Below are positions 7,336 to 14,902 of a stretch of 64,000 bases of DNA, one piece after another. The stretch's first letter is position 1. Each line of letters begins with the position of its first letter. The notes below the pieces were generated by a model. That model was not told the DNA's origin. It saw only the letters and a program-made list of their open reading frames with translations, and did not search any database. The position numbers and the translations under genes are program-made. This DNA is from an uncultured Clostridia bacterium (lineage in GTDB: Bacteria; Bacillota; Clostridia; Oscillospirales; Ruminococcaceae): the NCBI GenBank assembly GCA_947624675.1, contig CANQLI010000009.1:1-64000 (forward strand), in the 5' to 3' direction.

Positions 7336-9948
7336 TCACTTCTGAGATTTGCCCAGATATTTTCTTAGAATGTCAAACAGCTTTTCCATATCAAGAGGCT
7401 TAGCTATATGATCGTTCATTCCGCACTTAAGAGCCTGTTCCTTATCCTCGTTAAATGCGTTTGCGGTCATAGCTATGATCGGTATAGAAGAAAGTGCCGG
7501 ATTTTCAAGCTGCCTTATTGCAATAGTTGCGTCATATCCGTTCATTATAGGCATCTGAATGTCCATAAGTATCATATCATAGTAGCCATCGGATGAAGCC
7601 TTTACCTTTTCTACTGCGACAGTCCCATCTTCTGCTGTATCAACAATTAGTCCGCTGTCCGTTAAGATAGTTTCCGCGATCTCACTGTTTAACTCGTTGT
7701 CCTCAACAAGAAGTATTCGTTTTCCGGCTAAATCTTCCGTAGAAGTCGGTATTAAAGGTTCTTCCTTGGAAGGCTCAGGTTTACCCGTTGCGTTAAGAAG
7801 TGTGTCGCGAAGGGTAGAGAGGAAAATAGGCTTGCTGCAAAATGCCGTAACTCCGGCTTCTCTCGCCTCGTCCTCAATACCTTCCCAATCGTAAGCGGTG
7901 AGAATGATGATAGGAACTGTTTCGCCGATAACCTTGCGAAGGCGTCTTACTACTTCAATGCCGTTTATATCTGGGAGCTGCCAGTCGATTATGTATGCGT
8001 TGAATTCATCAGCAAGCTCGTAAGCCTGTTTTGCGTGAAGTATCGCTTCCTTGCCGGAAAGTGTCCAGTCTGCTCTCATACCGAGCTGAACAAGCATTTT
8101 TGTAACGCTGTCGCAGACATTGTAGTCATCGTCCACAACAAGAGCTCTGAGCCCTTCAAGCTCTTTTATAACCTCGACCTGCTTCTTTTCCGACTGAAGT
8201 CTTAGCTCAAATGACAAAACAAATTCCGTGCCCTTGCCCTGTTCGCTGTGGACTTCGATTTTTCCTCCCATCATATCTACAATATTTTTGGCGATAGCCA
8301 ATCCTAGACCGGTTCCTTGTATTCCGCTAACGGTGGAGGTAAGCTCTCTTTCAAACGGGTCAAATACTCTGTCTAAAAACTCAGGAGCCATTCCTATTCC
8401 CGTATCTCTTACTGTTACCTCATAAGCCGCATAGCCCTCCGGCGCACCGTGCTTTTGTTTTATCGTCAATGACACCGAGCCGCCTGCGGGTGTAAATTTA
8501 ATCGCATTACTCAAAAGATTTAAAAGGACCTGATTCAAATGGAGCTTGTCACAATAAACATCCTCGTCCACTACATCAATAGTGTCGATGTAAAAGTTAA
8601 GCTGCTTTGATTTCATCTGGCTTTGAAGAATGTTTCTTAGGTCGTGCAAAACATCGGGAAGACTGCACTCGGTTTCTTCGATGTAGACCCGTCCGCTTTC
8701 TATCCGGCTCATATCGAGAATATCGTTGATAAGGCTTAAGAGGTGATTGCTTGAGGAAATCGTTTTTGAAAGATAATCCTTAACGCGTTCCTTGTTGTCG
8801 AGATTAGCTGCGGCAAGGGTAGTGTAACCGATTATAGCGTTCATAGGAGTTCGTATGTCGTGCGACATATTAGATAAAAACATTGTTTTTGCACGCTCTG
8901 CGTTTTCCGCTTTTATAAGGCGCTCCTCCAATACAGCCTTTTCAAGAGTAGCGTTGGTATTTCTTATAGTCCAGATAAAGTAGATAATAAGCATTATTGT
9001 CTCAACTATTCCGAGGAAATAACATACCGACCTTATTTTATAAAGGTTAGCAAAAGCCTCATCCTCAGGTACTGCGACAGCAACTGTCCATTGGTTGTAG
9101 TCCGGCGCCTCGCCAAGCTCCCACTCTTCTACATTTACCGGTGCATAGTAAAAATACATATATTTGTCAAGCTGTGTAGACTTTGAAACGACATATCCTG
9201 ATTTTCCTGAAAGTATTTCCTTCCGCACATCTTTGGCATCCCTACCGCCCTTTGTTTCTTTAGTGCCAAAATCGCTTATATTTCCGAGCTTGTTGTGAAG
9301 GGTGTTCATAAGAAAATCGCCGTTTGCGCGGTCAATAAGATATACGGTCGCCGTTCCGTTATAAATGTTGTCGATATTAAGCGATTTCGGAAGGTTTTCA
9401 AGTAGGGTAGAAGCGTACACCATAGCAACAGTCTCGCCGTTTTTTACTACGGGTACAAAGTGCCTTATAAGCATTTTTTCGTCATCAGTTATGCTTGTCA
9501 TTCTGTCGGTCACATGCTCGCCTTTAGCCGCTTCATCTTTAAAGGAGATTTTACCGTAAGCGTCAAATTCCTTGCCCTCGTTACCGATAACAATATCTCC
9601 GGGAAGCAAAAGGTTTATGTTTTTCGCTGTGGTAAGAGCAGAAAACTGTGTCATAATACCGCGCATAGTATTCGTATCGAAGTTATCCTCCATAGAGATT
9701 ATCTCAGCAACAGCATTTAAAATATTACTGTCTCTTGAGAGCTTGTTGTTTATATCATCCATAACTGTATCGACAGCTTCCTGCATTCTCTCAAGACATC
9801 TCTGTTCTGTCAGAACGCTTATCCGTATGTATGAAACAACAATAATAACTAGGGTAAATACAGTGACCAATACCGCAGCTATTATATTTTTTTCTCTTAG
9901 TTTACTTTTATTGATCCTCTTGGATTTTTTACTGTTTTTTGTTTCCAT
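7336..9948 (-). CDS. Hybrid sensor histidine kinase with two receiver domains
   Basis: 870 residues: TM1 at about 22-43, an extracytoplasmic Cache-like sensor (about 45-300), TM2 at about 308-330, HisKA with SNMSHDIRTPMNAIIGY (phospho-His near 360), HATPase (NLLSNAIKFTP, DTGIGM, GTGLGLAI, to about 590), REC1 (VVDDDYN...IIDWQLPDINGIEV) and REC2 (LVEDNELN...LMDIQMPIMNGY...AMTAN). The architecture is BarA-like but has no C-terminal Hpt, and a free Hpt gene (12489) lies nearby with an HD-GYP regulator, so phosphate probably flows kinase-REC-Hpt-regulator. The Cache domain suggests a small extracellular ligand. Confidence 0.92.
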   Translation of the reverse strand: METKNSKKSKRINKSKLREKNIIAAVLVTVFTLVIIVVSYIRISVLTEQRCLERMQEAVDTVMDDINNKLSRDSNILNAVAEIISMEDNFDTNTMRGIMTQFSALTTAKNINLLLPGDIVIGNEGKEFDAYGKISFKDEAAKGEHVTDRMTSITDDEKMLIRHFVPVVKNGETVAMVYASTLLENLPKSLNIDNIYNGTATVYLIDRANGDFLMNTLHNKLGNISDFGTKETKGGRDAKDVRKEILSGKSGYVVSKSTQLDKYMYFYYAPVNVEEWELGEAPDYNQWTVAVAVPEDEAFANLYKIRSVCYFLGIVETIMLIIYFIWTIRNTNATLEKAVLEERLIKAENAERAKTMFLSNMSHDIRTPMNAIIGYTTLAAANLDNKERVKDYLSKTISSSNHLLSLINDILDMSRIESGRVYIEETECSLPDVLHDLRNILQSQMKSKQLNFYIDTIDVVDEDVYCDKLHLNQVLLNLLSNAIKFTPAGGSVSLTIKQKHGAPEGYAAYEVTVRDTGIGMAPEFLDRVFDPFERELTSTVSGIQGTGLGLAIAKNIVDMMGGKIEVHSEQGKGTEFVLSFELRLQSEKKQVEVIKELEGLRALVVDDDYNVCDSVTKMLVQLGMRADWTLSGKEAILHAKQAYELADEFNAYIIDWQLPDINGIEVVRRLRKVIGETVPIIILTAYDWEGIEDEAREAGVTAFCSKPIFLSTLRDTLLNATGKPEPSKEEPLIPTSTEDLAGKRILLVEDNELNSEIAETILTDSGLIVDTAEDGTVAVEKVKASSDGYYDMILMDIQMPIMNGYDATIAIRQLENPALSSIPIIAMTANAFNEDKEQALKCGMNDHIAKPLDMEKLFDILRKYLGKSQK

Positions 9949-10090
9949 ATAAACACCTTACCTGATATTGATTTTGTAAGTAAATACAATATACCCATTC
10001 TAATGATATTCTATATCTTTTAGCACTGTTATGTCAAGTAAAAATTCAAAAATTCTATATATTTCGGCATTCGTATTTTCACAGCCCGGT

Positions 10091-10119
10091 TTGACAGTAA
10101 AATAAATGTATGTTAAAAT
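10091..10119 (+). promoter_or_regulatory. Sigma-70-type promoter of the oxidoreductase gene
   Basis: TTGACA (10091-10096), a 17-bp spacer and TAAAAT (10114-10119). It lies 60 bp before the ATG at 10179 in the divergent intergenic region shared with the hybrid kinase. Confidence 0.7.
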
Positions 10120-10178
10120 GAAATGAGTAATAGCGAGAAAACGAAAGACATCAAGAATTTAGGATAAGAGGAATAAAT

Positions 10179-11150
10179 ATGAAAATCGCGATACTCGGCG
10201 CAGGCAATATTGCAAGGAAAATGGCTGATACGATAAACGGACTTAGGGAAACGGAGCTTTATGCTGTCGGTTCACGCAGTATAGAGAAGGCTCGGGCTTT
10301 CGCAGAAGAGTTTGGAGCGTTAAAGGCATACGGCAGCTATGAGGAGCTTGTAAAGGACGACGCCATTGATCTTATATACATCGCAACACCTCATTCAAGA
10401 CATTATGAGGACTGTATGCTTTGTCTTGAAAACGGAAGAAATGTTCTTTGTGAAAAGGCGTTTACCGCAAATGCCGATCAGGCAAAGCGTGTAATTTCCT
10501 ATGCTGAGGAAAAGGGGCTTTTTGTCTCGGAGGCGATATGGACAAGATTTTTGCCTATGAGGTTTGTGCTTGATGAAATAATCAGTAGCGGCGTTGTCGG
10601 AAGAATCTCTTCTCTTACGGCAGATCTCGGATATTCGCTTGAAAATGTAGAGCGCCTTAAAAAGCCGGAGCTGGCGGGAGGTGCGCTGCTCGATCTGGGA
10701 GTGTATCCGATAAACTTTGCGCTTATGGCATTCGGCGAAGATATATGTGATATAAAATCAAGCTGCGTCAAGAATGAGTACGGCGTTGATGAGCAAAACA
10801 GCATCATACTGAGCTTTACAGGCGGAAAAACAGCGCTCCTTCACAGCAGTATGGTCTCAAACCTCGACAAAAGGGGAGTTATATACGGCGACAGGGGAAG
10901 AATTGAGTTTGAAAATATTAACAACTGTGAGGGAATAAAGGTTATACTTAACGATTCTACGGTAAAAAGCTATGAAACTCCAAAGCAGATAACAGGGTTT
11001 GAATATGAACTCTTGTCTTCAATAAAGGCTGTTTCTCAGGGGAAAACAGAATGCACGGAAATGCCGCATACCGAAACGATACGGGTTATGGAGATTATGG
11101 ACTTTTTAAGAAAAGAGTGGGGAGTTGTTTATCCTTTTGAAAAAGTGTAG
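10179..11150 (+). CDS. Gfo/Idh/MocA-family NAD(P)-dependent oxidoreductase
   Basis: 323 residues. The N-terminal Rossmann fold shows ILGAGNIARKMADTI, followed by YIATPHSRHYEDC and the EKP-like motif as CEKAFTANADQAK. The C-terminal half has GGALLDLGVYPINFALMAFG, typical of the dihydrodiol-dehydrogenase-like branch of the family. Likely oxidises or epimerises a sugar-like alcohol; the substrate cannot be read from the sequence. RBS AGAGGAA ahead of ATG 10179. It has its own promoter and sits between two signalling genes, without obvious functional connection. Confidence 0.88.
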   Translation: MKIAILGAGNIARKMADTINGLRETELYAVGSRSIEKARAFAEEFGALKAYGSYEELVKDDAIDLIYIATPHSRHYEDCMLCLENGRNVLCEKAFTANADQAKRVISYAEEKGLFVSEAIWTRFLPMRFVLDEIISSGVVGRISSLTADLGYSLENVERLKKPELAGGALLDLGVYPINFALMAFGEDICDIKSSCVKNEYGVDEQNSIILSFTGGKTALLHSSMVSNLDKRGVIYGDRGRIEFENINNCEGIKVILNDSTVKSYETPKQITGFEYELLSSIKAVSQGKTECTEMPHTETIRVMEIMDFLRKEWGVVYPFEKV

Positions 11151-11303
11151 TCGGTAGTGATCCGTCATATTGACTTATTACCGCATTTCTGCTATAATTA
11201 TTATGAAAATTAAAATGAGTTGTTTACTATTTTTTCATCACGAATAAGTGGCTCAAATTGTAATGATGCAGTGCTTTAAAAGTGATGATACGGAGGTAAT
11301 ACA

Positions 11304-12476
11304 GTGGTAGATAATAAGGTTGAGAAAATACTTATAGTCGATGATTCCGAGATGAACCGCGCAATACTTACTGAGATTTTGGATAAAAGATATGAGCTTG
11401 TCGAAGCGGAAAACGGCGAAGCGGCTCTTGAGGCGCTCGAAAAGCACAAAACGGATATTTCTTTGGTGCTTTTGGATATAGTTATGCCTGTGATGGACGG
11501 GTTCGAGGTGTTGGCGGTAATGAACGAAACCCACATAATCGAAAAGATACCTGTTATAATGATCTCTGCCGAAAACGGAACCGGCCACATTAAGCGCGCT
11601 TATGACCTCGGAGTTTCCGACTACATCAGCCGCCCATTTGATGCGGAGGTCGTTCAGAAAAGAGTTAATAACACTCTTATGCTTTATGCTAAGCAAAGAC
11701 GGCTAGTTGAGATGGTAACAGATCAGATATACGAAAAGCAAAAGAGCAACAGTATTCTTGTGAACATTCTTTCTCATGTTGTCGAGTTTAGAAACGGCGA
11801 AAGCGGAATGCATATTCTGCATGTGAATACGCTTACTAATATTTTGCTTAAGCTTGTATGTCAAAAGACCGATAAGTATAACTTAAGCGAAGAGGAGATA
11901 AACCTTATAAGTATGGCGTCATCTCTTCACGATATAGGAAAGATCGCTATCCCGGACAATATCCTCAATAAGCCCGGACGCCTTACTCCGGAGGAGTTTG
12001 AGATTATGAAAACTCATTCGGCGATAGGTTATTCGCTTATAGAGGAGGTCCCTTACAATAAGGATGAACCGCTTTTGAAAATTTCTTCTGAGATATGCCG
12101 CTGGCACCACGAACGCTATGACGGAAGAGGTTATCCGGACGGTCTTAAGGGCGATGAGATACCGATCTACGCACAGGTCGTTTCGCTCGCAGATGTTTAT
12201 GACGCGCTTACAAGCGAGCGTGTGTATAAGCCAGCTTATTCACACGAGAAAGCTGTCGAGATGATCTTAAACGGTGAATGCGGTACATTTAATCCTATGC
12301 TCTTAGATTGCTTAAAGGAAAACGGCGACCTCATTCAAGATGAGCTTAAGGTACAGTCCTTTAAGGATTTTGATAAGGAAGAGATTGTTCGTATTACCGA
12401 TGAGATGCTTAAGCGCGATCTTATTAAGGACGATAATACGGCTGCTGCCTCTGATGTTTCAACTGTCAGTTTTTAG
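11304..12476 (+). CDS. Response regulator with HD-GYP domain (putative c-di-GMP phosphodiesterase)
   Basis: 390 residues, GTG start at 11304 with GGAGG at 11292-11296. REC domain (about 8-125) with acidic pocket IVDDSE and phospho-acceptor in LVLLDIVMPVMDGF; then HD-GYP (about 150-345) with HDIGKIAIPDNIL, THSAIGY and the signature HHERYDGRGYPDGL. These residues are those needed for the metal site and c-di-GMP hydrolysis. The gene is followed 12 bp later by an Hpt gene and lies near a hybrid kinase that lacks Hpt, so it is likely the output of that phosphorelay. Confidence 0.9.
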   Translation: MVDNKVEKILIVDDSEMNRAILTEILDKRYELVEAENGEAALEALEKHKTDISLVLLDIVMPVMDGFEVLAVMNETHIIEKIPVIMISAENGTGHIKRAYDLGVSDYISRPFDAEVVQKRVNNTLMLYAKQRRLVEMVTDQIYEKQKSNSILVNILSHVVEFRNGESGMHILHVNTLTNILLKLVCQKTDKYNLSEEEINLISMASSLHDIGKIAIPDNILNKPGRLTPEEFEIMKTHSAIGYSLIEEVPYNKDEPLLKISSEICRWHHERYDGRGYPDGLKGDEIPIYAQVVSLADVYDALTSERVYKPAYSHEKAVEMILNGECGTFNPMLLDCLKENGDLIQDELKVQSFKDFDKEEIVRITDEMLKRDLIKDDNTAAASDVSTVSF

Positions 12477-12488
12477 AAAGGAAGTTAG

Positions 12489-12863
12489 GTGAAAATGACA
12501 CTTAAAGAAATGTATCAGGCTTTTGACGGGGATTATAACGATGTGATGGGAAGACTTCCGAGCGAGAGCCTTGTCAAAAAATTTGTTGTTAAGTTTCTTG
12601 ATGATAAAAGCTATCAGCTTCTTACAGATTCGCTTAAAAACGGCGAGCTCGAAACCGCTTTCAGAGCGGCTCATACCCTTAAAGGCGTTTGTCAAAACTT
12701 AAGCTTTACAAGACTTTATGAGTCCTCTCACGCTATAACCGAGTCACTAAGACCAGGCAAGCTCCAACCGATCGACACGATAAACCAACAGCTCGAAACG
12801 GTCAGCAAGGACTATGAAACTACCGTTTCAGCGATAAGAAGGTATATCGAACAGGATAATTAG
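12489..12863 (+). CDS. Free-standing Hpt phosphotransfer protein
   Basis: About 122-124 residues, start at GTG 12489 or ATG 12495 behind AAAGGAAG (12477-12484). The Hpt signature is FRAAHTLKGVCQNLSF (phospho-His near residue 59), followed by helices typical of a four-helix Hpt bundle (ESSHAITESLR). It is immediately downstream of the HD-GYP regulator gene. It supplies the phosphotransfer step missing from the hybrid kinase at 7336-9948. Confidence 0.9.
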   Translation: MKMTLKEMYQAFDGDYNDVMGRLPSESLVKKFVVKFLDDKSYQLLTDSLKNGELETAFRAAHTLKGVCQNLSFTRLYESSHAITESLRPGKLQPIDTINQQLETVSKDYETTVSAIRRYIEQDN

Positions 12864-12905
12864 CTTTAATTTTTTCAGCCCCTTACTAACAAGTGTAAAA
12901 GAAAG

Positions 12906-12945
12906 AAAAACCCTAAATTCGATTTGGAATTAGGGTTTTTCTACA
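12906..12945 (+). terminator. Intrinsic terminator after hpt
   Basis: AAAAACCCTAAATTC and GAATTAGGGTTTTT form a stem (12906-12940) with a short loop and T-run, 42 bp after the Hpt stop codon. Confidence 0.85.
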
Positions 12946-12950
12946 GGCTG

Positions 12951-12985
12951 AAGCGGCAAGCAGATTATTGCTTGCCGCTTTTTCG
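12951..12985. terminator. Second intrinsic terminator
   Basis: AAGCGGCAAGCA (12951-12962) pairs with the matching arm at about 12969-12980 and ends in TTTTT. It sits between convergent genes (hpt plus, cohesin-like minus) and could act as a back-up for either strand. Confidence 0.8.
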
Positions 12986-13060
12986 TGTAATTCTGTTATC
13001 AGTTTATCCGAATTTTCATTTTACAAATATCCGGTCGGATTTAATGAATATATCGCTTTG

Positions 13061-13822
13061 TTATAAAGTATTATTATTTGGAGGGCTTTGTTCTGACATT
13101 TTTCTTTGTTCTAAAGCCCTTTGCATTCGTCTTTTTTTCTTAAAATATCGGCGGGTAAAAAAGCTTATTATAATGATGAGGACGAAAGCTGCCGCCAGTA
13201 TTATGAATAACACTTTAACTATGCTCCAAAGAGTGTGAAAAAAACCTCCGTTAAGCTCTTTCTCAACCTCTTTTACCGTTTCGGCAGTAATTGGCTTTTG
13301 GGTAGCTTCCTGAGTTTCCTCGGTAGCTGCTTCTGTCACGATAAAGCTCTGAGGAACTTGTATCGGAGAGATTTTGTATGTTGCCTCAAGGCTGTTTCCG
13401 TTAAAATCCTCCATTTTAGCCATATCAAGGTTAAAGGAGATAACAGATTCGCTGGTCGCGATAAGACGCATATCAAGCGTGGCAAATTCACCACCATAGG
13501 TGCATCCTCCATCATCGTTTGCGGAATAGGTAAAAGTTATAACACCGTTGTCCGTATCCTCAGAAACCTCGATTTTTCCATTGGTGTCTGACTGATTTAC
13601 CTTTATATCACCGAGCTCAAAGCAGGAGCTGTTATACAAGAACTTAAACGATCCGTAATATATCCCCGAGTTTTCGGAAATATTTATAGTAGCCTTGATG
13701 TTACCGTAGTCATCTATCTCGCCGTTTTCGACTTCAAGCGTATAATCTGCCGCAAAAGCCGGTACAGCAGTTGTAGAAAATATAATTGCAGCACATATAA
13801 TTGCGATCAAAAGCTTTTTCAA
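13061..13822 (-). CDS. Secreted, membrane-anchored cohesin-fold protein
   Basis: A TTG start at 13820-13822 fits GGAGATGAT just upstream; it gives signal peptide KKLLIAIICAAIIFSTTAVPAFA with cleavage before ADYTLEV. Residues ~27-150 look like a cohesin/carbohydrate-binding beta sandwich (EDYGNIKATINISENSG, YYGSFKFLYNSSCFEL, GEFATLDMRLIA). An EAATEETQEATQKP linker, one TM helix (LFIILAAAFVLIIIISFF) and a basic KKKRRMQR tail follow. A cohesin anchored directly in the membrane would display a dockerin-bearing partner or bind glycan; no dockerin is seen here. The next gene (13861) is on the same strand just upstream. Confidence 0.75.
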   Translation of the reverse strand: MKKLLIAIICAAIIFSTTAVPAFAADYTLEVENGEIDDYGNIKATINISENSGIYYGSFKFLYNSSCFELGDIKVNQSDTNGKIEVSEDTDNGVITFTYSANDDGGCTYGGEFATLDMRLIATSESVISFNLDMAKMEDFNGNSLEATYKISPIQVPQSFIVTEAATEETQEATQKPITAETVKEVEKELNGGFFHTLWSIVKVLFIILAAAFVLIIIISFFTRRYFKKKRRMQRALEQRKMSEQSPPNNNTL

Positions 13823-13860
13823 ACGATCATCTCCATATATGGAATTTTTATGTAGGTTTG

Positions 13861-14556
13861 TCACTTTTGTTCAGACATATCCTTTTGAATGCGGTCAGAA
13901 GTATCGTCCTCACTCTCCGCCATTCTGGCAAGCGCCTTCAATCTGAAATATGTGATCATAAGCATAGCCGAGAAGAAAACGCACAGGCATATAAGACATA
14001 TCATAATAATATTTTGTCTTACGCTGAGTTTTTTTAAAGTATCTGTCATTCTGTTATAGACTGATTCTGAGAGAGCTTTAAGACAGGAATTTCCGTAGGT
14101 CAGATATTCGGAATACTCCTTTGTGCTCAAAGCGGCTTTCGCATTTTTAAAGTCGGATTTTGAAACGGCATAATCCGTTGCTTTTTTATTTGCCGGCTCT
14201 ATGTACTTTGAAAAAACACTATCAAATTCTTCTAAAATTGTTTTTTCCGATTTCTCAAGACCTATTTCCTCAATCATTTTTCTTGACAAAACCAAGTCAC
14301 CGTTGCCGGTAATAGTTTTATAATAGTTATTATAATGCTCCTTAGCGGAAGAATCCGCAAAGCTTTTAATCTCACTTTGAGAATACATAAAGCTTGTTTC
14401 ATAAAGAGCGGAATACCTTACAAGATCGCTTCGCTTTGCATTCGCAGAAGAGATCTGAAGTCCGAAGATAATGTAAATAATAATACATATCAGAAGAAGA
14501 ACAAACGATGTAAGGGTTGTCCAAAAGTTTGAAAAAGAAAAAATCCTTTTCTTCAT
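13861..14556 (-). CDS. Four-helix-bundle sensor-like membrane protein without an output domain
   Basis: 231 residues: TM1 at about 15-37, a long helical extracytoplasmic region (about 40-185), TM2 (IIMICLICLCVFFSAMLMITYF) and a short acidic tail of some 25 residues. The layout matches the periplasmic half of chemoreceptors or 4HB sensors, but no HAMP, kinase or methyl-accepting domain follows. It ends 38 bp before the start of the cohesin-like gene, so the two may be cotranscribed. Function unknown; a structural partner of the cohesin-like protein is possible. Confidence 0.6.
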   Translation of the reverse strand: MKKRIFSFSNFWTTLTSFVLLLICIIIYIIFGLQISSANAKRSDLVRYSALYETSFMYSQSEIKSFADSSAKEHYNNYYKTITGNGDLVLSRKMIEEIGLEKSEKTILEEFDSVFSKYIEPANKKATDYAVSKSDFKNAKAALSTKEYSEYLTYGNSCLKALSESVYNRMTDTLKKLSVRQNIIMICLICLCVFFSAMLMITYFRLKALARMAESEDDTSDRIQKDMSEQK

Positions 14557-14789
14557 TTTATCCTCCGTAGGTTTAATGTTTTAAGCGTCTAATTTACAAC
14601 TGGTTTACTTTACTATTATACCTGATTATAGTATAAAAGTCAAACCGAAAGATTTCTCATAATACGACAAAGGATCTTTGGGTTGGCAGGGTACTGATTT
14701 GATAATATATTCATTTTTTGCGGCATAAATAAAAACATACTATCTATGAACAAACTATGAATATTGTAAACATTCTGTTACAAAATATG

Positions 14790-14850
14790 ATTTATTTTAT
14801 GAAGAATGTACGTTTGCGTACATTCTTTCCTGATTTTGCGCTATTAGTAG
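14790..14850 (+). repeat. Dispersed intergenic repeat, copy 1
   Basis: 61 bp that match 26263-26323 at 59 positions. It contains the small hairpin AATGTACG-TTTG-CGTACATT and ends with TGATTTTGCGCTATTAGTAG, which recurs inverted at the window end. The rest of the 345-bp gap 14557-14902 holds only this repeat and the GH31 terminator. Confidence 0.8.
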
Positions 14851-14865
14851 GAGGGAAAAATAAAA

Positions 14866-14893
14866 AAAGCGGAAACCTTCCGGCTTCCGCTTA
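14866..14893 (-). terminator. Terminator of the GH31 gene
   Basis: AAGCGGAA and TTCCGCTT form a hairpin 10 bp after the minus-strand GH31 stop; on that strand it is followed by a U-rich tract (TTTTTTTATTTTT). Confidence 0.85.
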
Positions 14894-14902
14894 TAAATAC
14901 TG

